A DNA stretch of 64,000 nucleotides, taken from Microvirga zambiensis WSM3693 (lineage in GTDB: Bacteria; Pseudomonadota; Alphaproteobacteria; Rhizobiales; Beijerinckiaceae). The notes beneath the pieces were generated by a model, which worked only from the letters and a program-made list of their open reading frames with translations, did not search any database and was not told where the DNA came from. This document shows, in pieces, positions 18,887 to 26,670 of this stretch. Made by a program: the position numbers and the translations under genes. The stretch covers positions 57,628-121,627 of the forward strand of contig NZ_JAERQD010000019.1 in assembly GCF_016735695.1 (NCBI RefSeq). The letters run 5' to 3'. Numbering within the stretch: position 1 is the first letter of the stretch; each line of letters opens with the position of its first letter.

Positions 18887-19519
18887 ATGACCAATTTTTT
18901 CGAAAGCCCCCTGCAGGGGATTCCCCTGTCGGAGCAGGTGACCAATCCGCATATCAAGGTCGGACGGTACAGCTATTATTCCGGCTATTACCACGGCCAT
19001 TCCTTCGACGATTGCGCCCTCTATCTGCTGGCCGACGAGCCGGAGGTCGACAAGCTGATCATCGGCAGCTTCTGCTCCATCGCGACGGGCGTCACCTTCA
19101 TGATGCACGGCAATCAGGGGCATCGGCGAGACTGGGCCTCCACCTTTCCATTCTTCTATATGAACAAGGATGGCGCCTTCGGGAGTCCGCAGGATCCGTT
19201 TCTGCCGGCCGGCGATACCCTGATCGGCAACGATGTCTGGATCGGCGCCGAGGCGATGATCATGCCGGGCATCACGATCGGCCACGGCGCCATCATCGGC
19301 AGCCGGGCGGTCGTGACGCGTGACGTGGAGCCCTATGCCATCGTTGCCGGAAATCCGGCGAAGCCGATCCGCAAGCGTTTTTCCGACGAGGAGATCGCCA
19401 TGCTGCTTGAATTGGCCTGGTGGGACTGGCCCCTCGAGCAGATCAAGGATGCGATGCCGCTGTTGTGCGCATCGGACATTGCCGGCCTCCATCGCTTTTG
19501 GCGCGAGCATGAGGCGTAG
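18887..19519 (+). CDS. CatB/Vat-type hexapeptide O-acetyltransferase
   Basis: 210 residues from ATG 18887; GTG 18884 just upstream is possible. The left-handed beta-helix is visible as hexapeptide repeats ([43 protein letters not shown]). The general-base histidine is H79 in QGHRRDW, at the same position as in xenobiotic acetyltransferases. The family acetylates chloramphenicol, streptogramins or unknown hydroxyl compounds with acetyl-CoA. Chromosomal copies in soil bacteria are usually of unknown substrate. It begins 75 bases after the GGDEF/EAL gene. Confidence 0.85.
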   Translation: MTNFFESPLQGIPLSEQVTNPHIKVGRYSYYSGYYHGHSFDDCALYLLADEPEVDKLIIGSFCSIATGVTFMMHGNQGHRRDWASTFPFFYMNKDGAFGSPQDPFLPAGDTLIGNDVWIGAEAMIMPGITIGHGAIIGSRAVVTRDVEPYAIVAGNPAKPIRKRFSDEEIAMLLELAWWDWPLEQIKDAMPLLCASDIAGLHRFWREHEA

Positions 19520-19732
19520 AGCAAGGGACACCACGCTCGCGATGTCGCATGAGCGAACGGCCACATGAGCGAAAGGCCATGAGAGAAAATGCCTTGCCGC
19601 TCTTTGCCCGGGATGGCGACCTATGTTACCCAGAATCAACCTGCCGGAGCGTCATTCCGGCATGAGCGCGTGGGGGCGGACCGCGTTTCACGCCGAGACA
19701 ACAGACGACAGCGATTCGTGGGAGCAGGTTCG

Positions 19733-20122
19733 ATGAAGACTTATTGCGAGTTCACGTTCGATGCAGCGCATTCCGTTGCTCCCTATTCCGGGCTGCACGG
19801 ACATACCTTCATCGTGCGGCTGACCTTCGGCGGCGCCGTCGACGAGGTCTATGGCTGGCCGGTCAACCTCTATGACGTCGAGAACTACATCAAGGAGATC
19901 AAGGGCGAGCATGGGTCGGGCCTCGATCACGGCAACCTCGATCTCAATCCCGCGATCGGCGTCGCCTCCCTCGAGAACGTCACCAAATACGTCTGGAAGC
20001 TCGTGAAGGAGCGGTTCCCGGGGCTGGAGGAGGTCGAGCTCAAGCGCGGCATGTCGGGCTCGCAGGAAGGCTGCATCTATCGCGGCGAGGAAGCCGCGCG
20101 CGCCGGCAGTCTCGCGGCCTGA
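19733..20122 (+). CDS. 6-pyruvoyl tetrahydropterin synthase/QueD family protein lacking the usual cysteine
   Basis: 129 residues from ATG 19733, with GGGAGCAGG ahead. The zinc histidines are present: FDAAHS near residue 13 and LHGHTF near 26-28. The family fold is supported by VNLYDVENYIKEIKGEHGSGLDHGNLD and the end motif EGCIYRG. QueD normally has a catalytic cysteine four residues before the HGH motif (KCGRLHGH). Here the segment reads APYSGLHGH with no cysteine. Either another residue substitutes or the protein has a different activity. No other queuosine genes are nearby. Confidence 0.75.
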   Translation: MKTYCEFTFDAAHSVAPYSGLHGHTFIVRLTFGGAVDEVYGWPVNLYDVENYIKEIKGEHGSGLDHGNLDLNPAIGVASLENVTKYVWKLVKERFPGLEEVELKRGMSGSQEGCIYRGEEAARAGSLAA

Positions 20123-20146
20123 CTTATCCATTATCCGGAACGAAAG

Positions 20147-20171
20147 AAGCCGCCGAACGGGCGGCTTTTTC
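20147..20171 (+). terminator. intrinsic terminator after the PTPS-like gene
   Basis: AAGCCGCC (20148-20155) pairs with GGGCGGCTT across a GAAC loop, followed by TTTTT. It ends the plus-strand PTPS-like transcript. The complementary strand could also stop the convergent porin transcript. Confidence 0.75.
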
Positions 20172-20193
20172 ATGAGCGGCGGGGTTTTCGCCC

Positions 20194-21009
20194 TCAGGGC
20201 GTGTAGGCGAAGGAATAGGCGGCGGTCAGGCCGAAGCCGAACTGGTTCTCCGAGCCGAAGCGCTTGACGATCGGGCTGTCGGCCGCATCGCTCACGAGAC
20301 GCTTGTAGGTGACGAAGGTCGTCGTCGACCATTGCGGCGACCATTCGTAGGTGAGCGCGCCCGTCGCTCCGACCGAGGTGATGCCGCCGGAGGGATCATA
20401 AGGCGTCACCTGGCCGTTCAGGGCCGCTTCCACGGGCGTGACGCCGAAATAGGTGCGGGTGAACTCGCTGTCGCCGAGGGACAGCCGCGGACCGATCGAG
20501 ACGGTGAAGGCGCCGAATCTCTGGACTGCATCGAGGCCGAAATCGGCGACGAAGCCCTCATGTCCGCCGAAGCCGCGCCGGATCTCGGCCCGGGCGCGCA
20601 GGAACTCGAGGGGCCAATATTCCACGAAGACGCCGGGCTCCACCGCCCAGTCGATCTTCTCCAGGCCGAAGAGCTCCGGATTGTCCTGAAGATAGCGCCC
20701 GCCCACGAAGCGGCCGACGACGCCGACGCGGAACACGGATTCGTCCAGGAACGAGAAACTCAGGCCGTCATCGGGGGCACTGTAGCGCTCGACCGTGCCG
20801 GGGCGGCGGAAGCTGAGCGAGGGATAGCCGATGAAGCTGTATTCGTCCGAGCCCGGATATGACGGACCCACCCGCAGATTGCCCTTCACGGTGACGATCC
20901 AGCCCTGGGAGGATTGAATCGGTTCCGGCGAGAAGAGATCGGCTGCCTGAGCCGCGGTGGCGCCGGTCGCGAGGACGGCGAGGAGGGCAAGGGATGGGGC
21001 AGCGCGCAT
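20194..21009 (-). CDS. MipA/OmpV family outer membrane protein
   Basis: 271 residues from ATG 21009. A signal peptide (MRAAPSLALLAVLATGATAAQA) precedes alternating beta strands ending in an aromatic C-terminus (AAYSFAYTP). Blocks GNLRVGPSYPGSDEYSFIGYPSLSFRR and GRRYLQD-like strands fit the MipA/OmpV barrel, about 12 strands. E. coli MipA is a scaffold linking murein synthase and hydrolase, but most family members have no tested role. It converges on the PTPS-like gene and shares the terminator region. Confidence 0.8.
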   Translation of the reverse strand: MRAAPSLALLAVLATGATAAQAADLFSPEPIQSSQGWIVTVKGNLRVGPSYPGSDEYSFIGYPSLSFRRPGTVERYSAPDDGLSFSFLDESVFRVGVVGRFVGGRYLQDNPELFGLEKIDWAVEPGVFVEYWPLEFLRARAEIRRGFGGHEGFVADFGLDAVQRFGAFTVSIGPRLSLGDSEFTRTYFGVTPVEAALNGQVTPYDPSGGITSVGATGALTYEWSPQWSTTTFVTYKRLVSDAADSPIVKRFGSENQFGFGLTAAYSFAYTP

Positions 21010-21181
21010 AGCTCTTCCGTTTCGAGACTCCACCCTGCCGTGGTGGCCGCAAACGTCCGTAAGGTCAAGCATCCGTTGCGCCTATGGTTTCGCCATTGTG
21101 ACGGTTCGGAAGATCATCATGAGAACTTTCGGAGGGCAGAGCGGTTGAAGAACGGATAGATCGTTGCAAAGGGAGAGCTTC

Positions 21182-21382
21182 TTGTCCGTGAGAGATGCCA
21201 GCCGGCCACAGCCTGACGAATTCTACCCCAAGCCGCCGCCGACCGAGCCGCTGCCCACGATGCCGATGCCTCCCGAGACGCCCCTGCCGCCGGTTCCGCC
21301 GAGCGCTCCCTCATGCCTTCCGGAACAGCCGGACGCCGAAAAGCCGGTCATCCATCCGATGCTGCCGCCCGAAGTCCCATGA
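21182..21382 (+). CDS. small proline-rich protein, function unknown
   Basis: An open frame of 66 codons from TTG 21182 (GGGAG at 21171-21175, or GTG 21188). It encodes a protein in which about one residue in three is proline (PKPPPTEPLPTMPMPPETP). It has no signal peptide or recognisable domain. Such sequences are likely extended and disordered. The ribosome binding site and lack of overlap with other genes favour a real gene, but composition alone could also produce this frame. Confidence 0.35.
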   Translation: MSVRDASRPQPDEFYPKPPPTEPLPTMPMPPETPLPPVPPSAPSCLPEQPDAEKPVIHPMLPPEVP

Positions 21383-21452
21383 GATTTCCGGGCTGCCCGG
21401 ATCGGTCCTGACGTGCGATAGGAGATATCGGCACGGGAGCGAATTTCCGCAG

Positions 21453-21743
21453 ATGAAGCCAGCGCAGCGCATCAAGCTCTTCGGGGATGTCTATGCCCGC
21501 GATAAAGGGTGCTGCGTCTATTGCGGGAAGCCGGCGCGCCGCCCTGGGCGCGGCGTGAAACGCGCGCCCGATCTTGCGACGCTGGATCATGTGGCTCCAC
21601 GGTCCGCCGGAGGCCCGCTCGCCCGCGACAATCTCGTGCTCGCCTGTTCCGCCTGCAACAACGAGCGCGGAACCATGGATGCGGCGGCGTTCCGGGCGCT
21701 GAAGGCTGCTGGGCGGGACGAGCCGATCTCGACGCCGGTTTGA
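21453..21743 (+). CDS. small HNH nuclease family protein
   Basis: 96 residues from ATG 21453. The HNH/zinc pattern is complete: CVYCGKP, then LDHVAPRSAGGP, then NLVLACSACNNERG. This gives CxxC and CxxC zinc pairs, plus the catalytic aspartate-histidine of LDH and the asparagine of DNLV. Small stand-alone HNH proteins cut or nick DNA, but many chromosomal ones have no known target. No toxin-antitoxin or phage context is visible. Upstream in-frame sequence to 21195 appears noncoding. Confidence 0.75.
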   Translation: MKPAQRIKLFGDVYARDKGCCVYCGKPARRPGRGVKRAPDLATLDHVAPRSAGGPLARDNLVLACSACNNERGTMDAAAFRALKAAGRDEPISTPV

Positions 21744-21816
21744 AACAAGCGCGCCCATGCCATAAGACAGCGGGGAGCGCTCGCGTGTAGCGGCGCCGAG
21801 GGAGCGGGAGAGCATC

Positions 21817-22557
21817 TTGGCCAAAGAGGACATCACCATCCGCACGGAGGACGGAACCGCCAAGGCAGGTCTGTTCAAACCGGGTTCCGAGCGGATTGCA
21901 AATCCGCCCGGCGTGATCCTCTACATGGATGCGTTCGGGCCGCGCCCGGCTCTCGATGCCATGGCCGAGCGCCTCGCCGGCGAAGGCTATTTGGTCTTGG
22001 TCCCAGATCTCTTCTATCGCTTCGGCGATTACGACCCCTTCGATGCCAAGACGGCCTTTTCCGAAGAATCGAGCCGCAATGCGCTGAGACGCATGATCGA
22101 CGGCACGAGCCAGGACATGACACGGCGCGACTCGGGCGCCTTCATCGCTGCTTTGACGGATGCAGGAGCGAGCGGACGCATCGGCACGGTCGGCTATTGC
22201 ATGGGCGGCAGCCGAGCCATTCATGCGGCATCGGCCTATCCCGACCGTATCGCAGCGGCGGCGAGCTTCCATGGCGGCCGCCTTGCGAGCGATGCGCCCG
22301 ACAGCCCGCACCGGCACGTCGCGACGATCAAGGGGCGTGTCTATGTGGGCAGCGCGGGCGTCGACGGCAGTTTCCCGCCCGAGCAGTCGGCCCTGCTGGC
22401 GGAGGCCCTGCGGCGGGCCGAGATCGACCATGTCATCGAGAACTATGTCGGTATGGCTCATGGCTGGGCCGTTCCCGATCACGGCGTCTATGACGAGCGG
22501 GGCGCCGAGCGGCACTGGACGCGTCTGCTCACCCTCTTCGGCGAGACGCTGCGCTAG
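21817..22557 (+). CDS. dienelactone hydrolase family protein
   Basis: 246 residues starting with TTG 21817, with GGGAGAG just upstream. The alpha/beta hydrolase nucleophile is C128 in VGYCMGGSRA, as in dienelactone hydrolases. The acid is likely the aspartate in VYVGSAGVDGSF and the base the histidine in MAHGWAVPD. It should hydrolyse carboxymethylenebutenolide-type lactones or related esters in the cytoplasm. The stop codon overlaps by three bases the stop of the convergent HxlR regulator gene. Confidence 0.85.
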   Translation: MAKEDITIRTEDGTAKAGLFKPGSERIANPPGVILYMDAFGPRPALDAMAERLAGEGYLVLVPDLFYRFGDYDPFDAKTAFSEESSRNALRRMIDGTSQDMTRRDSGAFIAALTDAGASGRIGTVGYCMGGSRAIHAASAYPDRIAAAASFHGGRLASDAPDSPHRHVATIKGRVYVGSAGVDGSFPPEQSALLAEALRRAEIDHVIENYVGMAHGWAVPDHGVYDERGAERHWTRLLTLFGETLR

Positions 22558-23264
22558 ACAGCGCCTCCGCGAAGGGACGCCTTGGCGGGCAGTGGGAACA
22601 GGCCGATGAATGTTTCCGCCAGCGCCCGGTCGCCTTCCACCTGAAGCACGCCGGCCTGTTCCAGCACCTCGAGCGGCTGGCCGCCATAGATCGTGCCTGC
22701 CAGGACCGGCGCCGTGCCGGTGAGAACCAGATCGGCTCCGTCGACCGGACCGCGCGCGATCTCGATCCTGCCATCGGCCAGATGCGCCAGAAAGGTTTCT
22801 TCGCCGAGGCGGAAGCCGATCCGCCCTGTGACGCCCTTTGCCCGCTCCGGATCGAGCATCGTCCTGAGCGAAAGGAAGAACGAGGCCGCACTGAAGGGCA
22901 GGGCGGGGTTGTGCGACGGTGAGCGCGCGGCCCAGCGGCCGAGGGCCTGGAAGATCGGCTCGCTCTCGTATCCCCACTCGGTCAGCTCATAGACCTGCGA
23001 GGCGGCCGGCGGCGGGAGCCGGCGCTTGAAGAGCACGCCCGCCGATTCCAAACTCTCGAGGCGCTGGGTGAGAACGTTGGCGCTGATCCCGGGAAGACTC
23101 TCGCGCAGGTCGCTGAAGCGCTTCGGTCCCAGCATGAGCTCGCGCATCACGAGGAGCGCCCAGCGCTCACCGACGAGGTCGAGGGCATGGGCGGCCGCGC
23201 AGGCATCCTCGTAATGGCGCCTGCTGCGAGTCTCCGAAGGTTCAGTTATTTTGTCTAACTTCAT
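22554..23264 (-). CDS. HxlR family transcriptional regulator with C-terminal SCP2-like domain
   Basis: 236 residues. The N-terminal winged helix shows the HxlR pattern: ALDLVGERWALLVMRELMLGPKRFSDLRESLPGISANVLTQRLESLE, then YELTEWG. The C-terminal half (LADGRIEIARGPVDGADLVLTG... ALAETFIGLFP) resembles a small sterol-carrier-like fold often fused to this class. The regulator faces a VOC gene. Two identical 17-bp dyads, AGTT-N9-AACT, lie at its start and in the gap. Autoregulation and control of the VOC gene are therefore likely. Confidence 0.85.
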   Translation of the reverse strand: MKLDKITEPSETRSRRHYEDACAAAHALDLVGERWALLVMRELMLGPKRFSDLRESLPGISANVLTQRLESLESAGVLFKRRLPPPAASQVYELTEWGYESEPIFQALGRWAARSPSHNPALPFSAASFFLSLRTMLDPERAKGVTGRIGFRLGEETFLAHLADGRIEIARGPVDGADLVLTGTAPVLAGTIYGGQPLEVLEQAGVLQVEGDRALAETFIGLFPLPAKASLRGGAV

Positions 23265-23281
23265 AGTTGCTATTTATAACT
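23244..23281. promoter_or_regulatory. paired operators AGTT-N9-AACT for the HxlR regulator
   Basis: Site 1 (23244-23260) and site 2 (23265-23281) each have exact AGTT and AACT half-sites with a 9-bp spacer. They are offset by 21 bp, two helical turns, so proteins on them would sit on the same DNA face. Site 1 overlaps codons 2-7 of the regulator gene and site 2 lies in the divergent gap. HxlR proteins bind as dimers to short dyads, so these are strong candidates for their operators. Confidence 0.65.
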
Positions 23282-23328
23282 TTCCATGGAATCAATGTCA
23301 AACCACAAGCCGAGAGGGACATATTCCG

Positions 23329-23760
23329 ATGCCCAAGCTGATCTTCGTGAACCTGCCCGTTGCCGACCTGCCCAAGTCCATCGCCTTCTACGAGGCCTTG
23401 GGTGCGGTGAAGAACGAGCAGTTCACCGACCATACTGCCGCCTGCATGGTCTTCTCCGAGACCATCCATGCGATGCTTCTGACGCACGAGAAGTTCCGCC
23501 AGTTCACGCCCAAGGCCATCGCCGATGCGAAGAGCACGAGCGAAGTGCTGATCTGCCTCTCCGCCGACAGCCGCGACGAGGTCGATACGACGCTTGCCAA
23601 AGCGACCGCCGCCGGCGGCAAGGCCGATCCGGGTCCGCAGCAGGATTACGGCTTCATGTACGGCCGCAGCTTCGAGGATCCCGACGGTCACATCTGGGAA
23701 GTCATGTGGATGGACCTGGCGGCCGCGCAGCAGGCGATGAGCGGTGAAACGGTGGCGTAA
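23329..23760 (+). CDS. VOC family protein (glyoxalase/bleomycin-resistance fold)
   Basis: 143 residues from ATG 23329, with GAGAGGGA ahead. The protein opens KLIFVNLPVADLPKSIAFYEALG and closes with GFMYGRSFEDPDGHIWEVMWMD. This is the single-domain VOC pattern of YP_-type extradiol or glyoxalase-like proteins. The closing EDPDGHIWEVMW supplies a metal-ligand glutamate. The first strand lacks the usual ligand histidine. Its promoter overlaps the HxlR operators, so it is probably induced by a signal sensed by that regulator. A DoxX-like gene follows 28 bases downstream. Confidence 0.8.
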   Translation: MPKLIFVNLPVADLPKSIAFYEALGAVKNEQFTDHTAACMVFSETIHAMLLTHEKFRQFTPKAIADAKSTSEVLICLSADSRDEVDTTLAKATAAGGKADPGPQQDYGFMYGRSFEDPDGHIWEVMWMDLAAAQQAMSGETVA

Positions 23761-23788
23761 CCGAGCGAGTTCCAAGGGAGGCGAGTCG

Positions 23789-24214
23789 ATGACGGCAGCG
23801 CAGCACGTGGCGGCAGTATCGACGGAAGGCCGAGGCGGTCTGCTCTGGACCGGTCGGGTCCTGAGCGGCCTCGTCGTCCTGTTTCTCCTGTTCGACGCCG
23901 CGATCAAACTGGTTCCGCTTCAGGTGGTGATCGACACGGTCATTCCGCTCGGCTGGCCGACGGACGCGACCACCTGGCGTGCGCTCGGCATCGTGCTGAT
24001 CGCGTCCGCCCTGCTTTATGCCTATCCGCGCACGTCGGTGCTCGGCGCGATCCTGATCACCGCCTATCTCGGCGGCGCCGTCGCCACCCATATGCGGGTC
24101 GGCTCGCCGCTGTTCAGCCACACCCTGTTCGGCGTCTATCTCGGGGTTCTTCTCTGGGCAGGCCTCTGGCTGCGCGATCCGCGTGTGCGGGCTCTGCTGC
24201 CGATGGCGCGGTAG
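23789..24214 (+). CDS. DoxX-like membrane protein
   Basis: 141 residues from ATG 23789, with AAGGGAGGCGAG ahead. Four hydrophobic helices are visible (about 15-35, 50-65, 70-95 and 100-125). The segment GRVLSGLVVLFLLFDAAIKL and the charged SPLFSHTLFGVYLG are typical of the small DoxX-like family. The role is unknown. It is likely cotranscribed with the upstream VOC gene under the HxlR operators, a common pairing in Rhizobiales. Confidence 0.75.
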   Translation: MTAAQHVAAVSTEGRGGLLWTGRVLSGLVVLFLLFDAAIKLVPLQVVIDTVIPLGWPTDATTWRALGIVLIASALLYAYPRTSVLGAILITAYLGGAVATHMRVGSPLFSHTLFGVYLGVLLWAGLWLRDPRVRALLPMAR

Positions 24215-24237
24215 CTCACGAAGGGTGACGAAAAAAG

Positions 24238-24280
24238 CCGTCGCGGCGCGCCCTCCGCAAGAGGGAAAAGTTCGCGACGG
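24238..24280. terminator. nested inverted repeat, probable bidirectional terminator
   Basis: CCGTCGCG (24238-24245) and CGCGACGG (24273-24280) are perfect complements. Inside them CCCTC (24251-24255) pairs with GAGGG (24261-24265). The structure lies between the convergent DoxX-like and nitrobindin-like genes, with A-rich sequence on the left serving as the T-run for the minus strand. Confidence 0.5.
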
Positions 24281-24311
24281 AGCGATTTTCCGCGGGCTGC
24301 GCCGACCCCCC

Positions 24312-24977
24312 TCAACGTTCCTTTCGCTTGGCCAAGATCATCGCCAGAGGATTGGGCTTCGCGTCACCGACCCGGTGAAGCGTGTTCCGGTCCTGATGGG
24401 CAAAAGGCGCGTCCCGGCCATGCACCAGCAGCTCGGTATCGGTGACGTAGCTCCAGCTCCCGTCCGGATGGAAGGTGATCGTGATCTGGTAGCTGTTCGT
24501 GCGGAATGCCTGCTCCAGAAAGATTGTCGAGCAGATGCCATATTCGGTCTGCCCGCGGCTTGCTTTCACGACGATCTCGTCCGAATCGGATTTCGCCTGG
24601 CCCGACGCGATGGCGACTTGCCCGCGTGGAATGGCGATGGTCTGCATGACGAGGCCGGTGGCCGGCTCCCAAAGCCAGTAGCCGACCTGATCGTGGAAGG
24701 TGATGTCCTCTTCCTCGGTCGTGATGTGGATGTGGTAGCGCAGGCCGTAGAGCAATTGCGGCCCGTTCGTCTGCGGGTCGATCGCCTGAAAATCGATGTT
24801 CTCGATGAACACGCGCCGCTCCGGACCGTCTGCCTTGGGGTTGAGGTCGACGCCCTTGCGCGCTCGCCAACGACCCGCCAGACGCCGCAAGGGACCCAGA
24901 TTGTTGAGCGTTTCCGGATCGACGTCGCTGGGTTCGGTGAAGACGTCGGTGAGAGCAGTCACAGGCAAAGGAGACAT
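24312..24977 (-). CDS. FABP/nitrobindin-like beta-barrel protein
   Basis: 221 residues. The segments LAGRWRARKGVDLNPK, QLLYGLRYHIHI, FHDQVGYWLWEPATGLVMQTIAIPRGQVAIASG and SYVTDTELLVHG match heme-binding beta-barrel (THAP4/nitrobindin, formerly DUF1794) proteins of alphaproteobacteria. Nitrobindins bind heme through a C-terminal histidine and react with nitric oxide or peroxynitrite. The histidine in FAHQDRNTLHRVGD is a possible ligand. The usual GxWxGxG of the first strand is altered to GRWRARKG, so heme binding is uncertain. A T-rich stretch precedes it only weakly. Confidence 0.7.
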   Translation of the reverse strand: MSPLPVTALTDVFTEPSDVDPETLNNLGPLRRLAGRWRARKGVDLNPKADGPERRVFIENIDFQAIDPQTNGPQLLYGLRYHIHITTEEEDITFHDQVGYWLWEPATGLVMQTIAIPRGQVAIASGQAKSDSDEIVVKASRGQTEYGICSTIFLEQAFRTNSYQITITFHPDGSWSYVTDTELLVHGRDAPFAHQDRNTLHRVGDAKPNPLAMILAKRKER

Positions 24978-25272
24978 GGAGCGACCTTTCTGCTTACGGG
25001 TGGGGCGCAGGCGGATACCGACAAACGGAACTTGTTGGGCATGAGCGTGAAACCAAAAGCTCGAGGGCCCGCGATTGAATAAGTCAGCTCATCGCGCAGT
25101 CATTGTCGAGGCCGAGGGATTGGTGGCACTGATGCTCGATCAGCTCCCGCCAACCAGCCGAACAGTCACAAGCGCCCATCTCAATCGATTATTGTTGCCA
25201 AGACTCGATCTCGATCCTTACCATCATCTCCGGTGGATGCTTCCGCCAGGCTTGTGACGCAAGGCGGGTGCC
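24978..25272. other. intergenic region, nothing recognised
   Basis: This 295-bp gap separates two divergently transcribed genes and should contain both promoters. One 60-codon open frame at 25075-25257 has no ribosome binding site or family resemblance and was not called. No repeat of the GTCAT/ATGAC type is present. Confidence 0.4.
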
Positions 25273-25641
25273 ATGTCCGAACAGAAGACCATAGCCCACG
25301 AGTGTCCCTTGTGCCGGGAGGCCATCAAGGAAGGCGCTTCCCGGTGTCCTCACTGCCAAGCCGACATCCCGCCCAGGCCAACCCACGACGGTACGTGTCC
25401 CCTGTGCAGGGAGAGCATTCATCCCGAAGCGATCCGGTGCTTCCATTGCAAATCCGACCTGACTGTGCCCCAAAGGCCGAGGGCATTCGCGACGCGCGCG
25501 GGCCGGATGCGGGTCCGCCGGTCTCCGACCTATGCAAGCGCGGCGCATTGCCCGCCTGCCATCATGGATGGCTCGGAGATGTGGTGCCTATACTTAGAGA
25601 CCGACGAATACTGCGAATACGAGAAGTGCGGCTACGTCTGA
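25273..25641 (+). CDS. double zinc-ribbon protein
   Basis: 122 residues from ATG 25273. Two consecutive zinc ribbons are visible: CPLC...CPHC (about residues 11-28) and CPLC...CFHC (about 42-59). The second half is basic and contains four further cysteines near the end (WCLYLETDEYCEYEKCGYV). The function is unknown. The composition suggests a small metal-binding adaptor. The C-terminal part reads differently from the tidy N-terminal ribbons, so an old frameshift or fusion after residue 65 cannot be excluded. Confidence 0.55.
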   Translation: MSEQKTIAHECPLCREAIKEGASRCPHCQADIPPRPTHDGTCPLCRESIHPEAIRCFHCKSDLTVPQRPRAFATRAGRMRVRRSPTYASAAHCPPAIMDGSEMWCLYLETDEYCEYEKCGYV

Positions 25642-25661
25642 TTTCCGAGCGCATTCCTCGC

Positions 25662-26058
25662 TCAGGCGACCGCAGAGGCGAGTTGGACATGCAGCCCGTC
25701 GATGACGACGCGGTTACGCCCGGCCGCCTTCGCCCTGTAGAGCGCATCGTCCGCACGCGCGATCACGTCCTGAATGTCCCGGTCATCGTCAGCGTCCGGT
25801 CCAGATATCCTGCAGGGGCGGCATCGCGGCCAGATTGCGCGCTTCCCTGAAACGCTCGAACATGCCGCGGTCGAGGATGTTCGCGGTCAGGATCGCGTCC
25901 TGGGCTTCGTTGTCCATGACGAGCTGGCGGACCCGGCTCTGGGCGATATAGGCCGCCCCTGCAGCCAGAATGCAGACGAGGGCAAGGCACAGCACGCCGA
26001 CCAGCAGGGTGATTTGCTGCCGGAGGGACCAGTGCCGCATCGCGATCATGGCTGCCAT
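25662..26058 (-). pseudogene. remnant of a membrane diguanylate cyclase, central part deleted
   Basis: The first frame (26058-25789, 89 residues) has a membrane helix (QITLLVGVLCLALVCILAAGA) followed by a short sensor-like stretch, then a stop. Directly downstream in another frame, minus-strand codons from about 25795 to 25662 read ARADDALYRAKAAGRNRVV and end VQLASAVA. That is the exact C-terminal signature of a GGDEF domain. The periplasmic domain and most of GGDEF, including the catalytic motif, are gone. The simplest reading is one internal deletion fusing the two ends of a diguanylate cyclase gene out of frame. Confidence 0.8.
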
Positions 26059-26205
26059 CCGCTCAAGAGCGAGAACCGAAACAGTGAGCCTTATACCGGC
26101 ATATGTATCTTTGTGTCACCTGCCGGGCGTGGACGAGGCGATTTCGGACAGGATTGAAAAACTCAGCTTGGCCATGCAAGCTGCCGGCAAAAGCGGGGAA
26201 GAGCG

Positions 26206-26670
26206 ATGGTCCTTTACCTTTTGGCGCTTCTGATCGGCGTGATCGCCGGCCTGCGTGCGATGACGGCGCCCGCAGTGATCAGCTGGGCGGCCTCGCTCGG
26301 CTTGCTCAATCTCGAAGGCACCTGGCTCGCCTTTCTCGGCTATCGCTGGACGCCCTGGATCATGACAGTTCTCGCCATCGGCGAACTGATCGGCGATCAG
26401 TTACCCACCACGCCGAGCCGCAAGACGCTGATGCCCTTCGCCACAAGGATCATCGTCGGCGGCCTGTGCGGCGGCGCCATCGCGGCACAGGGCGGCTCGT
26501 TCATCGGGGGTGTCGTTGCAGGTGCGGTTGGGGGTATCATCGGGACATTGGGAGGAGCGGAAGGCCGCGCGCGTCTGGCCGCTGCCTTCGGCAAGGACCG
26601 TCCCGCCGCCCTGATCGAGGATGCGGTCGCGATCCTCGGCGCCGTGCTGATCGTGGGAGCGCTGCCATGA
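26206..26670 (+). CDS. DUF4126 family membrane protein
   Basis: 154 residues. It opens VLYLLALLIGVIAGLRAMTAPA, a signature of DUF4126, and has about four hydrophobic segments with a glycine-rich GGVVAGAVGGIIGTLGG helix. Function is unknown. The TGA overlaps the ATG of the flavoprotein gene (ATGA at 26667-26670), so the two are translationally coupled. Coupling of DUF4126 to a mercuric-reductase-like enzyme is a small repeated association in Rhizobiales, as far as I recall. Confidence 0.7.
   Translation: MVLYLLALLIGVIAGLRAMTAPAVISWAASLGLLNLEGTWLAFLGYRWTPWIMTVLAIGELIGDQLPTTPSRKTLMPFATRIIVGGLCGGAIAAQGGSFIGGVVAGAVGGIIGTLGGAEGRARLAAAFGKDRPAALIEDAVAILGAVLIVGALP

Noticed and set aside
25075..25257. 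A 60-codon open frame in the 295-bp gap
   Set aside because: No ribosome binding site, no family resemblance, and it sits in the likely promoter region.
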